From the NCBI RefSeq assembly GCF_038024125.1, contig NZ_CP150662.1:1815501-1879500 (forward strand): a DNA stretch of 64,000 bases. The letters run 5' to 3'. Each line of letters starts with the position of its first letter. Within the stretch, counting starts at the first letter, position 1. Of the stretch, positions 1 to 8,027 are shown piece after piece. The notes below the pieces were generated by a model that saw only the letters and a program-made list of their open reading frames with translations, did not search any database and was not told the origin of the DNA. Both the position numbers and the translations under genes were made by a program. Source of the DNA: Polaribacter gangjinensis. Lineage in GTDB: Bacteria > Bacteroidota > Bacteroidia > Flavobacteriales > Flavobacteriaceae.

Positions 1-481
1 AAGTATGCATTTTTTCAGCCATCCAAATAATCATCACTTTAAATCCACCTTCATAAGATTTTAACTGTAATTTTTTTACAATTTCTTCTGATTCCTCCAC
101 ATTTATCAATCCTTGTTTGTTTTCAACACCAATATGTTGCAGCCAATTGAATAAACTTCCATAAGGTTGTGTTTCCATAAATTGACGCCAATCTTCTAAA
201 AAAGCATTGCTTGTAGGATGACTTTTTACAACATCATTGGTAGTTACAGGAAATGAAAAATGCAAATCTGGATGTTGTAATTTTTCGCATTTTAAAGCAC
301 TAATTTCTGGATTTTCAGAAAAATGAGACAACAAAAACTGCGCATAAGCAAGTGCCATTGGCAATGTTCCTGAACCTTCTTTTCCAATAAAAAGTTGTGC
401 ATGAGGAATTCTGCCATTTTCTGCAGCCGTTTGCAAATGTTTTTTGATGTGGTCTTGACCTATAATCTGATTGAAAAGCAT
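1..481 (-). CDS. holB: DNA polymerase III subunit delta' (partial, N-terminal ~160 aa)
   Basis: This open frame reads from an ATG at 481 and runs off the left edge without a stop, so only the N-terminal ~160 residues are seen. It begins MLFNQIIGQDHIKKHLQ, the usual start of clamp-loader AAA+ subunits. A P-loop-like stretch GKEGSGTLPMA follows near residue 37; it lacks the canonical GK[ST], as expected for the non-hydrolysing delta' subunit. Further on it has the conserved H-P-D-L-H-F stretch near residue 70 and a VEESEEIVKKL segment followed by an I-I-W-M-AEKM region typical of delta'. Known role: part of the clamp loader that places the beta clamp at primed sites. It is divergent from pgk. 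Confidence 0.85.
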   Translation of the reverse strand, partial: MLFNQIIGQDHIKKHLQTAAENGRIPHAQLFIGKEGSGTLPMALAYAQFLLSHFSENPEISALKCEKLQHPDLHFSFPVTTNDVVKSHPTSNAFLEDWRQFMETQPYGSLFNWLQHIGVENKQGLINVEESEEIVKKLQLKSYEGGFKVMIIWMAEKMHT

Positions 482-560
482 GCACAAATATAAGAGATAA
501 TTTACGCAAACGTTATCTTAATTTTTAAGAAATCAATTTCATAAAACGTAAAGAAATAAG

Positions 561-568
561 TATTTTTG
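561..568 (+). promoter_or_regulatory. Putative pgk promoter -7 box
   Basis: TATTTTTG fits the Bacteroidota -7 consensus TAnnTTTG. Transcription would start near 573 and give a 5' leader of about 108 nt containing the structured element at 592-683. The box overlaps an inverted repeat, GTATTTT and AAAATAC (560-578). No clear -33 TTG is seen. Confidence 0.45.
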
Positions 569-591
569 TTGAAAATACATTCATAATGAAA

Positions 592-683
592 TTGCGATTA
601 ACAAAGAGTTTGCATTAGCAAACACCATTAATTGAAAACGCAATCGCATATTTGACCAATTAAAAATACAACTTACAAATATG
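592..683 (+). promoter_or_regulatory. Structured leader element, copy A, pairing with the pgk start codon
   Basis: Three stems can be drawn. P1 is TGCGATT (593-599) with AATCGCA (642-648). P2 is GTTTGC (608-613), loop ATTA, GCAAAC (618-623). P3 is CATATTTG (647-654) with CAAATATG (676-683), which includes the ATG of pgk. P1 and P3 share two bases, so they either stack or compete. A second copy at 29373-29465 keeps P2 and the spacer ACCATTAA unchanged and replaces pairs in P1 and P3 by other complementary pairs. I infer a cis-acting RNA that controls initiation of pgk; the ligand or trigger is unknown. Confidence 0.7.
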
Positions 684-1868
684 AAAACATTACAAGATTT
701 TAATTTTAAAGATAAAAAAGCAATTATTCGTGTTGATTTCAATGTGCCATTGAACAACAAATTCGAAGTAACTGATGCAACAAGAATTGAAGCAGCAAAA
801 TCAACCATCATCAAAATTTTAGAAGATGGAGGAAGTTGTGTTTTGATGTCGCATTTAGGAAGACCAAAAGGCGTTCAAGATGAATTTTCATTGCGTCATA
901 TTGTAAAAGACATCACCAAAATTATTGGTTGTACTGTAAATTTTGTGGACGATTGTATTGGTGAAAAAGCTGAAAAAGCTGCTGCTGAATTGAAAAATGG
1001 TCAAATTTTATTGTTAGAAAATCTTCGTTTTTATGCTGAAGAAGAAAAAGGTGATGTTGCATTTGCAGAAAAATTATCGAAATTGGGAGATATTTATGTA
1101 AATGATGCTTTTGGAACTGCACACAGAGCACATGCTTCAACAACCATTATTGCTCAGTTTTTTGAGGGTAAAAAATGTTTTGGAGAGTTGTTGGTGAGAG
1201 AAATTGAAAGCATTGATAAGGTTTTGAACAATTCCGAAAGACCAGTTTTAGCGATTTTAGGTGGTGCAAAAGTATCCTCTAAAATTACCGTAATTGAAAA
1301 TATTTTAGACAAAGTTGACCATTTAATTTTAGGTGGAGGGATGAGTTTTACCTTTATAAAAGCACATGGTGGAAAAATCGGAAATTCGATTTGTGAAGAT
1401 GATAAAATGGAGTTGGCATTGGAAATTTTGAAAAAAGCCAAAGAAAAAGGTGTTACTGTTCACATTCCTGTGGATGTTGTAGCTGCTGATAAATTTAGTA
1501 ATGATGCAAATACACAAATTTGCGACATCAATAATATTCCTGATGGTTGGGAAGGTGTGGATGCTGGACCAAAATCTCTTGAACTATTTGATGCTGTTGT
1601 AAACCAATGCAAAACGATTTTATGGAACGGACCTTTAGGCGTTTTTGAAATGGAAAAATTCGCCGCAGGTACCATTGCTTTGGGTCATTCAATTGACAAA
1701 GCAACTAAAAACGGAGCGTTTTCTTTAGTTGGTGGTGGAGATTCTGTGGCCGCTGTAAAACAATTCGGATTTGAAGACAAAGTAAGTTACGTTTCTACAG
1801 GTGGAGGTGCTATGTTAGAAATGTTAGAAGGAAAATCATTGCCAGGAATTGATGCAATTCTAAACTAA
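681..1868 (+). CDS. pgk: Phosphoglycerate kinase
   Basis: Catalyses 1,3-bisphosphoglycerate + ADP = 3-phosphoglycerate + ATP in glycolysis and gluconeogenesis. At 395 residues it has the normal bacterial length. The substrate-binding signature RVDFNVP is at residues 17-23, the conserved Arg in DATRI at 35, and SHLGRPKG at 57-64. The C-terminal nucleotide domain carries [18 protein letters not shown] (about 351-359) and [13 protein letters not shown]. The ATG at 681 is the only sensible start; the upstream frame is closed. The start codon is the 3' strand of a predicted RNA stem (592-683), and an intrinsic terminator follows at 1891. It is monocistronic. Confidence 0.98.
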   Translation: MKTLQDFNFKDKKAIIRVDFNVPLNNKFEVTDATRIEAAKSTIIKILEDGGSCVLMSHLGRPKGVQDEFSLRHIVKDITKIIGCTVNFVDDCIGEKAEKAAAELKNGQILLLENLRFYAEEEKGDVAFAEKLSKLGDIYVNDAFGTAHRAHASTTIIAQFFEGKKCFGELLVREIESIDKVLNNSERPVLAILGGAKVSSKITVIENILDKVDHLILGGGMSFTFIKAHGGKIGNSICEDDKMELALEILKKAKEKGVTVHIPVDVVAADKFSNDANTQICDINNIPDGWEGVDAGPKSLELFDAVVNQCKTILWNGPLGVFEMEKFAAGTIALGHSIDKATKNGAFSLVGGGDSVAAVKQFGFEDKVSYVSTGGGAMLEMLEGKSLPGIDAILN

Positions 1869-1890
1869 GAATTCTTAAAATTTTTGTTAA

Positions 1891-1920
1891 AAAAGTTCTC
1901 GTTAAAGAGAACTTTTTTTT
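1891..1920 (+). terminator. Intrinsic terminator of pgk
   Basis: AAAAGTTCTC (1891-1900) pairs with GAGAACTTTT (1907-1916) around the loop GTTAAA and is followed by a T run to 1920. Confidence 0.9.
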
Positions 1921-1948
1921 GTGCCTTTAATTGCTGTGAAATAAGCCT

Positions 1949-1956
1949 TATTTTTG
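1949..1956 (+). promoter_or_regulatory. Putative promoter of the aldo/keto reductase
   Basis: TATTTTTG matches TAnnTTTG; a TTG at 1931-1933 lies 15 nt upstream, slightly closer than usual. The ATG is 27 nt downstream at 1983. Confidence 0.5.
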
Positions 1957-1982
1957 CACTCTTTAAAAAAATCATCAAAAAA

Positions 1983-3023
1983 ATGAAATACACAACCTTA
2001 CCAAATACGGATATCAAAGTTTCAAAAATATGTTTAGGAACCATGACTTGGGGAAATCAAAATACCGAAGCTGAAGGTCATGAACAAATGGATTCTGCAT
2101 TGGAAAAAGGTGTCAATTTTTTTGATGTTGCTGAGTTGTATCCAGTACCTGCAAATGCACAAACCTATGGACATACAGAAAAAATTATTGGAACATGGTT
2201 TCAAAAAACTGGAAATAGAGATAAAGTAGTTTTGGCAAGTAAAATTGCTGGTGGAGGAGATTATACTGCACACATCAGAAATGGTGGATTGACGAAAAAC
2301 AACATTATTGATGCCATTGAAAAAAGTTTACAACGTTTGCAAACAGATTATATTGATTTGTATCAATTGCACTGGCCAAATCGTGGTGTAAACTGTTTTG
2401 GCGTAAGAGATTATCCATATAAAACAGCTACCAAAGAAGCTGAAAATCACTTAGAAATCATTGAAACTTTGCACGATTTCATCAAACAAGGAAAAATAAG
2501 ACAGTTTGGTTTATCAAACGAAACCCCTTGGGGAACTATGAAATATGTGCAAACTGCTGAGCAACACAATTTGCCAAGACCTGTAACCATTCAAAATTCA
2601 TATTCTTTGATTCACAGAGGATTTGAAGTTGGTTTGAGCGAAGTTTGTCTACGAGAAAATGTAGGATTGTTAGCTTATTCTCCTTTAGCACAAGGCGTTT
2701 TATCAGGAAAATATTTGGATGGGAATTTGCCAGAAGGTGCAAGAGGAACTTTATTCCCAAGATTTATTGCTAGATATAGAAATGAAGGTTCAGAGAGAGC
2801 GGTTGCTATGTATTTAGAAATTGCCAAAAAACATGGATTGACACTTTCGGAATTGTCTTTGGCTTTTATCAATCAATTGCCTTTTGTTACGAGTAACATT
2901 ATTGGCGCTACAAAAATGGATCAATTGAAAGAAAATATCAACTCCATTTATGTTGATTTATCTGAAGAAATATTGAATGAAATAAATGCTGTTCACACGT
3001 TAATTCCAAATCCTGCACCTTAA
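1983..3023 (+). CDS. Tas-like NADP(H)-dependent aldo/keto reductase
   Basis: 346 residues, the same length as E. coli Tas and close to it along its sequence: LGTMTWGNQN near the N-terminus, then FFDVAELYPVP with the catalytic Asp and Tyr, KIAGGG (the active-site Lys region), DLYQLHWPNR, LSNETPWG and a C-terminal GATKMDQLKENI for NADPH binding. The fold is a TIM barrel and the protein should be cytosolic. The open frame extends upstream to 1884, but those codons overlap the pgk terminator and a -7 box, so the ATG at 1983 is chosen. The family reduces small aldehydes and ketones; the true substrate cannot be told. Confidence 0.9.
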   Translation: MKYTTLPNTDIKVSKICLGTMTWGNQNTEAEGHEQMDSALEKGVNFFDVAELYPVPANAQTYGHTEKIIGTWFQKTGNRDKVVLASKIAGGGDYTAHIRNGGLTKNNIIDAIEKSLQRLQTDYIDLYQLHWPNRGVNCFGVRDYPYKTATKEAENHLEIIETLHDFIKQGKIRQFGLSNETPWGTMKYVQTAEQHNLPRPVTIQNSYSLIHRGFEVGLSEVCLRENVGLLAYSPLAQGVLSGKYLDGNLPEGARGTLFPRFIARYRNEGSERAVAMYLEIAKKHGLTLSELSLAFINQLPFVTSNIIGATKMDQLKENINSIYVDLSEEILNEINAVHTLIPNPAP

Positions 3024-3031
3024 AAAGTGAT

Positions 3032-3604
3032 TTATAGAACTTTGGTAACAGTATTTTTAAGTAGTTGATATTTTTCGCCACTTTCTTTACAAGTTGCAAA
3101 ACCTTCGTCATTAAAAGTTAGTGTTTGACCAAATTCACTAACCCAACCAATTTGTTTTGAAGGATTTCCAACCACCAAAGCATAAGGCAAAACTTCTTTT
3201 GTAACAACTGCTCCTGCTCCAATAAAAGCAAATTCGCCAATGTTATTTCCACACACTATTGTGGCATTTGCGCCAATTGTAGCGCCTTTTTTCACTAATG
3301 TTTTTTGATATTCATTTTTTCTGTTGATGGCACTTCTTGGGTTGATAACATTGGTAAAAACCATAGAAGGTCCTAAAAAAACATCATCTTCACAAACAAC
3401 TCCTGTGTAAATAGAAACGTTGTTTTGCACTTTTACATTATTCCCCAAAATTACTTCTGGAGAAATTACCACATTCTGGCCAATATTACAATTTTCACCA
3501 ATAATTGAATGCGACATTATATGACTAAAATGCCAAATTTTAGTATTTTTTCCGATACTACAATTGGCATCAATGACAGCAGTTTCGTGTACAAAATAGT
3601 CCAT
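3032..3604 (-). CDS. Left-handed beta-helix N-acetyltransferase (WlbB/WbpD-like)
   Basis: 190 residues from the ATG at 3604. Imperfect hexapeptide repeats such as [34 protein letters not shown] and [13 protein letters not shown] run through most of the protein. The stretch KIWHFSHIM and the [12 protein letters not shown] loop are typical of UDP-2-acetamido-3-amino-2,3-dideoxyglucuronate N-acetyltransferases, which use acetyl-CoA to make di-N-acetylated uronic acids for O-antigen or exopolysaccharide. The ATG lies 1 bp past the deoC stop, so the two are co-transcribed. Odd: no other surface-sugar genes are near, so the substrate assignment is tentative. Confidence 0.75.
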   Translation of the reverse strand: MDYFVHETAVIDANCSIGKNTKIWHFSHIMSHSIIGENCNIGQNVVISPEVILGNNVKVQNNVSIYTGVVCEDDVFLGPSMVFTNVINPRSAINRKNEYQKTLVKKGATIGANATIVCGNNIGEFAFIGAGAVVTKEVLPYALVVGNPSKQIGWVSEFGQTLTFNDEGFATCKESGEKYQLLKNTVTKVL

Positions 3605-3605
3605 A

Positions 3606-4355
3606 TTAATAACCTGAATTTTTTGAAGATATTGCGTTTGTACAAATTTCTTTGGATGATGAAGTACCAATTCTGTCAACTCCTAAAGTAATCATTTTTA
3701 CAGCAGTTTCATAATCACGAACTCCACCTGCAGCTTTTATTTGCAATGGTTTTGCGTTTTCAATCATCAATTTCATCGTTTCAAAAGTAGCACCATTTGG
3801 CAAATTATGTTCGGTTTTAAAAAATCCTGTAGATGATTTTACGAAGACTTTTTTTGTAGCTTCCATTCCAAAATTCTCTAAAACAATTTCTTTGATTAGT
3901 TTTGAAATTGCACAAATTTCATCCGAAGTTAAAGCAGCAACTTCAATAATCCATTTTACTACTTTTTGATTCTCTAAGCAGATTTTTGTGCCTTGTAAAA
4001 CTTCCTCTTTTATCAAATTGATATTCCCTTTTTTAAAAGCTTCATAGTTGATGACAAAATCTAATTCATCTGCACCTAAATTAATAGCGTGTTTTGCTTC
4101 CGCTAATTTGGTTTGTAAGGAATAGTTTCCTTCATGAAAACCAATCACAGTACCAATGAGTGAATTAGAATGATGTTGTTTTAAAAAATCTTTTGCCAAT
4201 GGAATATAATTGGCGCGAATCATTACCAATTTATACCCAAACTGAACAGCCTCATTTAAAAGAGTTGTTACATTTTGTAAATTTTCTTCTTCAGAAATTC
4301 CTGCTTGTTGAGGAGTTTTTAAATAAGTAGCGTCTAAATATTGATTGATATCCAT
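3606..4355 (-). CDS. deoC: Deoxyribose-phosphate aldolase
   Basis: Splits 2-deoxyribose 5-phosphate to glyceraldehyde 3-phosphate and acetaldehyde in deoxynucleoside catabolism. The protein has 249 residues from ATG 4355. Family motifs: LDATYLK near the N-terminus, [17 protein letters not shown], the Schiff-base lysine in VFVKSSTGF (about residue 170), and the second active-site lysine in [10 protein letters not shown]. An open frame extends 11 codons upstream, but the start [13 protein letters not shown] fits the family. A box reading TACTTTTG (4368-4361, minus strand) ends only 5 nt before this ATG, so the transcript may be leaderless. It is followed directly by the acetyltransferase gene. 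Confidence 0.93.
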   Translation of the reverse strand: MDINQYLDATYLKTPQQAGISEEENLQNVTTLLNEAVQFGYKLVMIRANYIPLAKDFLKQHHSNSLIGTVIGFHEGNYSLQTKLAEAKHAINLGADELDFVINYEAFKKGNINLIKEEVLQGTKICLENQKVVKWIIEVAALTSDEICAISKLIKEIVLENFGMEATKKVFVKSSTGFFKTEHNLPNGATFETMKLMIENAKPLQIKAAGGVRDYETAVKMITLGVDRIGTSSSKEICTNAISSKNSGY

Positions 4356-4360
4356 AATAT

Positions 4361-4368
4361 CAAAAGTA
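4361..4368 (-). promoter_or_regulatory. Putative deoC promoter -7 box, very close to ATG
   Basis: On the minus strand TACTTTTG matches TAnnTTTG and is followed by five bases and then the deoC ATG. Initiation about 5 nt after the box would give a leaderless or nearly leaderless mRNA. Confidence 0.45.
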
Positions 4369-4380
4369 CGGAATTTTAAA

Positions 4381-4404
4381 AAACCCAACTTAAAAGTTGG
4401 GTTT
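4381..4404 (-). terminator. Intrinsic terminator of the first TonB-like gene
   Basis: AAACCCAACTT and AGTTGGGTTT form a strong hairpin just past the TonB-like stop at 4410; the minus strand then reads TTTTTAAAA. The hairpin sits only 26 bp upstream of the deoC start. Confidence 0.85.
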
Positions 4405-4409
4405 ATTTT

Positions 4410-5153
4410 TTAATCTACTTGAAAAGAAATTGGCAACGTATATTTCACTTTTACGGGTTTCTCTCTTTGTTTTCCGGGTGTAAATTTTGGAAGTTTTTCA
4501 ATTAAATCTTGAGTTTCTTTAGTAAGTTTTGCGTGTGGAGCTCTAATTTGAATATCAACAACATTTCCTTTATTGTCAATTACAAATTGCGTGTAAATTT
4601 TATATTTCCCTGAACGCAAACCAATATCTGTTGCTATTTGTGAATCAAAATTCTTTTGTACAAATTGATTCATTTTCTTATCAAAACATTTTTTGTTTTC
4701 TTCTTTTGATAAGCCTTCACAGCCTTTAAAAATGGGGGCAAACTCTATGTTAATAAAAGGTACTATTTCTGGTTCTTCATCTTTTGGCTCATCTAAAGTA
4801 ACTAAAGTATTTATGTCTAATTGATTTGATTCTTTTTCCTTAGGAAAGTCAAAAACCGTCTCAACAGTATTGTTATCAACTTTATTCAATTTTTCATCAG
4901 TTAAAAAAACATCATTTGCGGGTTTAACATTCTTTGGCGACTGTTTGGGTTCTCTTACGAATTCAAATATCTCATTTGGTGTAATTTTTACAATTTCTTG
5001 AAAATTCAAATCTTTGACTCCAAGAACTTTTTGCTCAGATTCATATTCTAATGTTACAAAGACGATAAACAGAACCAATACCAGTCCTAATTGTGTGAAA
5101 ATAGTTGAAAATTTTTCGAGTTGTTTTGTGGGTACTTTTTTTAGATTTTTCAT
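4410..5153 (-). CDS. Energy transducer TonB-like protein
   Basis: 247 residues. A short cytoplasmic N-terminus is followed by one membrane anchor at about residues 20-37 (IFTQLGLVLVLFIVFVTLEY). A charged linker follows; the C-terminal ~80 residues look like the TonB C-terminal domain, with KYKIYTQFVIDNKGNVVDI, IRAPHAKL and LPKFTPGKQREKPVKVKY ending in LPISFQVD. Known role: passing proton-motive force from ExbBD to TonB-dependent outer-membrane receptors. No exbBD or receptor gene is near. It is a paralogue of the protein at 7245-7979. A perfect 12-bp inverted repeat (5157-5184) lies just before the ATG. Confidence 0.9.
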   Translation of the reverse strand: MKNLKKVPTKQLEKFSTIFTQLGLVLVLFIVFVTLEYESEQKVLGVKDLNFQEIVKITPNEIFEFVREPKQSPKNVKPANDVFLTDEKLNKVDNNTVETVFDFPKEKESNQLDINTLVTLDEPKDEEPEIVPFINIEFAPIFKGCEGLSKEENKKCFDKKMNQFVQKNFDSQIATDIGLRSGKYKIYTQFVIDNKGNVVDIQIRAPHAKLTKETQDLIEKLPKFTPGKQREKPVKVKYTLPISFQVD

Positions 5154-5156
5154 GAT

Positions 5157-5184
5157 ACAAAGTTTTAAAATGTTAAAACTTTGT
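5157..5184. promoter_or_regulatory. 12-bp inverted repeat immediately upstream of the TonB-like start
   Basis: ACAAAGTTTTAA (5157-5168), loop AATG, TTAAAACTTTGT (5173-5184): a perfect palindrome ending 3 nt before the ATG at 5153. In the mRNA it would be a hairpin over the ribosome-binding zone; in DNA it could be an operator. Confidence 0.65.
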
Positions 5185-5251
5185 TAAACCAAAGAATGTA
5201 CCATAAAAAAACATCAAGTATTTGATGCTATATTTAAAATTTAATGGTTAA

Positions 5252-5821
5252 CTAACTTTTATATTTCTCAGCCACTTTTTCCAATTCATCATACCAGTTT
5301 TGCCCAAATTTTCGGACTAATGCTTGTTTAACAAATTTATAAACAGGCACTTGCAATTCTTTTCCTAAAGTGCATGCATCATCACAAATTTCCCATTTAT
5401 GGTAATTAACAGCTGCAAATTCGCTATAATCTTTGACTCTTATTGGATATAAATGACAAGATACAGGTTTTTTCCAAGTTACATCACCTTGATTATATGC
5501 CTCTTCAATGGCGCAAAGAGCAGTTTTGTTTTTATCAAAAATTACATATGCGCAATCTTTTCCATCAATCAAAGGAGTTTCAAATTCTCCCCATTCATTG
5601 GTTACAAATGCACCTTGTTTTTCAATGGCTTCAATACCTTTTTTTCTTAAATAAGGTTTTACTTTTGGATAAATTTCTGTAAGTATTTTGGTTTCTTCTT
5701 CATCTAAAGGTGCGCCTGCTTCGCCATCTATACAGCAAGCTCCTTTGCAAGCTGAAAGATTGCAAACAAAGTCTTTTTCAAGAATTTCTTCTGAAACGAT
5801 TGTTTTTCCTAATTGAAACAT
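5252..5821 (-). CDS. DUF3109 family cysteine-rich protein
   Basis: 189 residues. The N-terminal motif CNLSACKGACCIDGEAGAPL and later cysteines in DCAYV, ALCAIEEAY, SCHLYPIRV and EICDDACTLG form the conserved Cys pattern of DUF3109, related to the YkgJ type Cys clusters that are thought to bind a metal or Fe-S centre. Function is not known. The start is fixed by TATTTTTG (5833-5826) placed four bases before the ATG, which suggests a leaderless message. It is divergent from the MarC gene. Confidence 0.88.
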   Translation of the reverse strand: MFQLGKTIVSEEILEKDFVCNLSACKGACCIDGEAGAPLDEEETKILTEIYPKVKPYLRKKGIEAIEKQGAFVTNEWGEFETPLIDGKDCAYVIFDKNKTALCAIEEAYNQGDVTWKKPVSCHLYPIRVKDYSEFAAVNYHKWEICDDACTLGKELQVPVYKFVKQALVRKFGQNWYDELEKVAEKYKS

Positions 5822-5825
5822 GTTG

Positions 5826-5833
5826 CAAAAATA
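5826..5833 (-). promoter_or_regulatory. Putative DUF3109 promoter -7 box, leaderless arrangement
   Basis: Minus strand TATTTTTG, then CAAC, then ATG. The four-base gap is the same as at panD and recX. Confidence 0.5.
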
Positions 5834-5879
5834 GGAGTATTTTTTTCAATTTTTTTACACTTTCCTAAACTTAGTTGTC

Positions 5880-5887
5880 TAATTTTG
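5880..5887 (+). promoter_or_regulatory. Putative marC-like gene promoter -7 box
   Basis: TAATTTTG fits TAnnTTTG, 22 nt before the ATG at 5910. The first ATG after it (5889) opens only a four-codon frame. Confidence 0.4.
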
Positions 5888-5909
5888 CATGAAAATTAAA
5901 TAATTCATC

Positions 5910-6494
5910 ATGAACTTTAACTTCAAAGAAATCTTTACAGCATTTATGGTTTTATTTGCGGTGATTGATATTGTTGGAAATATTCCAATCATTATTGATT
6001 TACGCAAAAAAGCGGGGCATATTCAATCAGAAAAAGCCTCTGTAATTGCTGCATTTATTATGATTTTCTTTCTTTTTTTAGGTCAAAGTTTATTGAAATT
6101 AATAGGAATTGATGTCTATTCGTTTGCAGTTGCTGGATCATTTATTTTGTTTTTTATTGCACTTGAAATGATTTTAGGAATCACTTTATACAAAGACGAT
6201 GGAAGCTCTCAAAACCTAACTGCAACTGTTTTTCCTTTAGCTTTTCCTTTAATTGCAGGTCCTGGAAGTTTAACTACATTACTTTCATTAAGAGCCGAAT
6301 TTGAATTAGAAAATATCATTGTTGCGGTTTTTTTTAATGTAATAGTGATTTATATTGTGCTAAAAACATCGTCTAAAATTGAACGTTTAATAGGTCCTTC
6401 TGGCATCCAAATTATCAGAAAAATATTTGGTGTTGTTTTACTTGCTATTGCCGTAAAATTGTTTGCTCATAATATAAAAGGACTGTTTTTATAA
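5910..6494 (+). CDS. MarC family integral membrane protein
   Basis: 194 residues with six hydrophobic segments (roughly 8-28, 44-66, 70-90, 103-125, 135-155, 170-190). Family marks are the N-terminal DIVGNIPIIIDLRK (residues 20-33) and the inner FPLAFPLIAGPGSLTTLL (about 108-125), which matches the MarC/YhgN repeat. The family was once linked to antibiotic resistance, but that link was withdrawn; its function is unknown. The next ATG follows the stop with no gap, so it is co-translated with the FAD protein. Confidence 0.9.
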   Translation: MNFNFKEIFTAFMVLFAVIDIVGNIPIIIDLRKKAGHIQSEKASVIAAFIMIFFLFLGQSLLKLIGIDVYSFAVAGSFILFFIALEMILGITLYKDDGSSQNLTATVFPLAFPLIAGPGSLTTLLSLRAEFELENIIVAVFFNVIVIYIVLKTSSKIERLIGPSGIQIIRKIFGVVLLAIAVKLFAHNIKGLFL

Positions 6495-7100
6495 ATGATT
6501 TTTGATGCTTTGATTATTGGTGGTGGCGTTTCTGGAATGCAATGTGCCCTAGTTTTAGGTTCCGCAAATAACAAACCTTTTGCTCAACATAAGCGAATTG
6601 GAATTGTAATGCATCAAAGAGCATCTCATTTAGAAACTGCACTTTTTAATAATGTTTTAGGACTACAGCCTAATACACTTGGAAAAGATATCTTAATTCA
6701 AGGGAAAGAACAGTTGAAAAATTTGTATCCAAATGTGAATCAAATTGAGAATGAAAAAGTTATTTCGATTGAGCAAGTTGATGAAACTTATCACATCAAA
6801 ACCAACAAAAACCAATATCAATCATTCATTGTAGTGATTGCTTTAAACTATGCAAAACCGTTTACTATTGATGGTTTGGATGAGTTTATAATTCCACATG
6901 AAAAATCAGCTACTGAAAAGGAAAGAATTCAACTGAAAAACGAAAATCACCTCATCAAAAAAGGCTTATATTGTTGCGGAACCATTGCTGGTTTTCGAAG
7001 CCAATTTGCTATTGCCGCAGGAAGTGGAGCCCAAGTTGCTACCGATATTTTGACATCTTGGAATGGTGGAAATCACGTTAAAATTCATGATAAAATATGA
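6495..7100 (+). CDS. Small FAD-dependent, thioredoxin-reductase-like oxidoreductase
   Basis: 201 residues. The N-terminus MIFDALIIGGGVSGMQCAL is a Rossmann FAD-binding motif (GxGxxG-like GGGVSG) and the C-terminal GLYCCGTIAGFRSQFAIAAGSGAQVATDI is the second FAD motif of thioredoxin-reductase-like proteins. Between them, the NADPH domain with the CxxC seen in true thioredoxin reductases is missing. The length is therefore about two thirds of TrxB. It probably forms a minimal flavoprotein; partner and substrate are unknown. It begins directly on the stop of the MarC gene. Confidence 0.8.
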   Translation: MIFDALIIGGGVSGMQCALVLGSANNKPFAQHKRIGIVMHQRASHLETALFNNVLGLQPNTLGKDILIQGKEQLKNLYPNVNQIENEKVISIEQVDETYHIKTNKNQYQSFIVVIALNYAKPFTIDGLDEFIIPHEKSATEKERIQLKNENHLIKKGLYCCGTIAGFRSQFAIAAGSGAQVATDILTSWNGGNHVKIHDKI

Positions 7101-7115
7101 TGAAAATCATATTTT
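7092..7115 (+). terminator. Hairpin over the stop codon of the FAD protein
   Basis: AAAATATGAT, loop GAAA, ATCATATTTT: ten pairs with a GNRA tetraloop, spanning the TGA at 7098-7100. There is no strong T run after it, so it may be a weak terminator or a 3' protecting hairpin. Confidence 0.5.
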
Positions 7116-7145
7116 AAGACCGTAAATCAATCTAATTTTATAACA

Positions 7146-7213
7146 GTTACTTACAAGTGTTTTTTTAATTAAAAACTTGATTGTAACAGATAAATAGCAA
7201 TTGTAAAATTGCT
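7146..7213 (+). promoter_or_regulatory. Two hairpins in the leader of the second TonB-like gene
   Basis: The first has GTTAC (7146-7150) with GTAAC (7183-7187) enclosing AAGT-TTTT/AAAAACTT. The second is AGCAATT, loop GTAA, AATTGCT (7196-7213), a perfect 7-bp stem with a GNRA loop. They lie 32-100 nt before the ATG at 7245. Confidence 0.45.
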
Positions 7214-7244
7214 GACTAATTATAACAATTAAATAAAATTAGGT

Positions 7245-7979
7245 ATGATTGATATTAAAAAAAATCCAAGAGCTGTCATAGAAAACTACAGCAAAATTTT
7301 CTTTCAAATTGGATTGGTATTGACTTTGGTAATTATCAATTTTATGATGGAATATAAGACTTATGACTCAGATAGCAGCAGCAGATTAGGCATTGTAACC
7401 ATGAAAGAAGAAATGAAAGAAGACATTCCTATTGTTATGCAACAAGAATTGCCTCCACCACCACCAACTGCTCCTGTTGTTATGGAACAAATTAAAGTTG
7501 TTGAAGATGATTTAAAAATTGAAGAATCAATTATAGAATCTACAGAGACTGATGAGAAAACAGCTGTCTTCAAATCCAATACAGAAATAGTAGAAGTACG
7601 TGAAAGAGAAGAAATAATTGAAGATATTCCTTTTGTGTTGATTGAAGATGTTCCTGTTTTTCCTGGTTGTAAAGGAAATAACGCCGAACTTAAAAAATGT
7701 TTTTCTGATAAAGTAACTGCATTTTTTGGTAAAAATTTCGATCCTGCGTTGACACAAGAATTAGGTTTGGCTCCAGGGAAAAAGAAAATTTATGTAGTTT
7801 TTAAAATCAACAATAAAGGAAAAGTTGGAACCGTAAACGCTAGAGCTCCTCATCCTTTATTAGAAAAAGAAGTTACTAGAATTATAACTTCTTTACCAGA
7901 AATGAAACCCGGAAGACAAAGAGGAATGCCAGTAACAGTTACTTATAGTTTACCGATTTCAATTATGGTTGAAGAGTAA
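7245..7979 (+). CDS. Energy transducer TonB-like protein
   Basis: 244 residues with a single membrane anchor at about residues 19-36 (FFQIGLVLTLVIINFMME). A proline run (PPPPPTAP, about 70-77) and an acidic linker lead to a C-terminal TonB domain: KIYVVFKINNKGKVGTVNAR, LPEMKPGRQRG and LPISIMVEE. A VPVFPGCKG stretch (near residue 140) matches CxxPxFPGG-like segments found in Bacteroidota TonB proteins. It is clearly paralogous to the product of 4410-5153 in anchor, Cys-containing central segment and C-terminus. It is flanked by leader hairpins and a bidirectional terminator. Confidence 0.92.
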   Translation: MIDIKKNPRAVIENYSKIFFQIGLVLTLVIINFMMEYKTYDSDSSSRLGIVTMKEEMKEDIPIVMQQELPPPPPTAPVVMEQIKVVEDDLKIEESIIESTETDEKTAVFKSNTEIVEVREREEIIEDIPFVLIEDVPVFPGCKGNNAELKKCFSDKVTAFFGKNFDPALTQELGLAPGKKKIYVVFKINNKGKVGTVNARAPHPLLEKEVTRIITSLPEMKPGRQRGMPVTVTYSLPISIMVEE

Positions 7980-7982
7980 ACT

Positions 7983-8011
7983 AAAAAATCCAGCTTAAAG
8001 CTGGATTTTTT
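7983..8011. terminator. Bidirectional terminator between TonB-like gene and glmS
   Basis: AAAAAATCCAGC and GCTGGATTTTTT form a 12-bp stem with A and T tails on both sides, serving both convergent genes. Confidence 0.92.
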
Positions 8012-8027
8012 AATATGCTTATAACAA

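Noticed and set aside
1329..1517. Antisense frames within pgk and similar long frames opposite other genes (for example 5443-5682, 27313-27531, 57098-57322).
   Set aside because: They mirror conserved coding sequence on the other strand, lack promoters, and have implausible composition.
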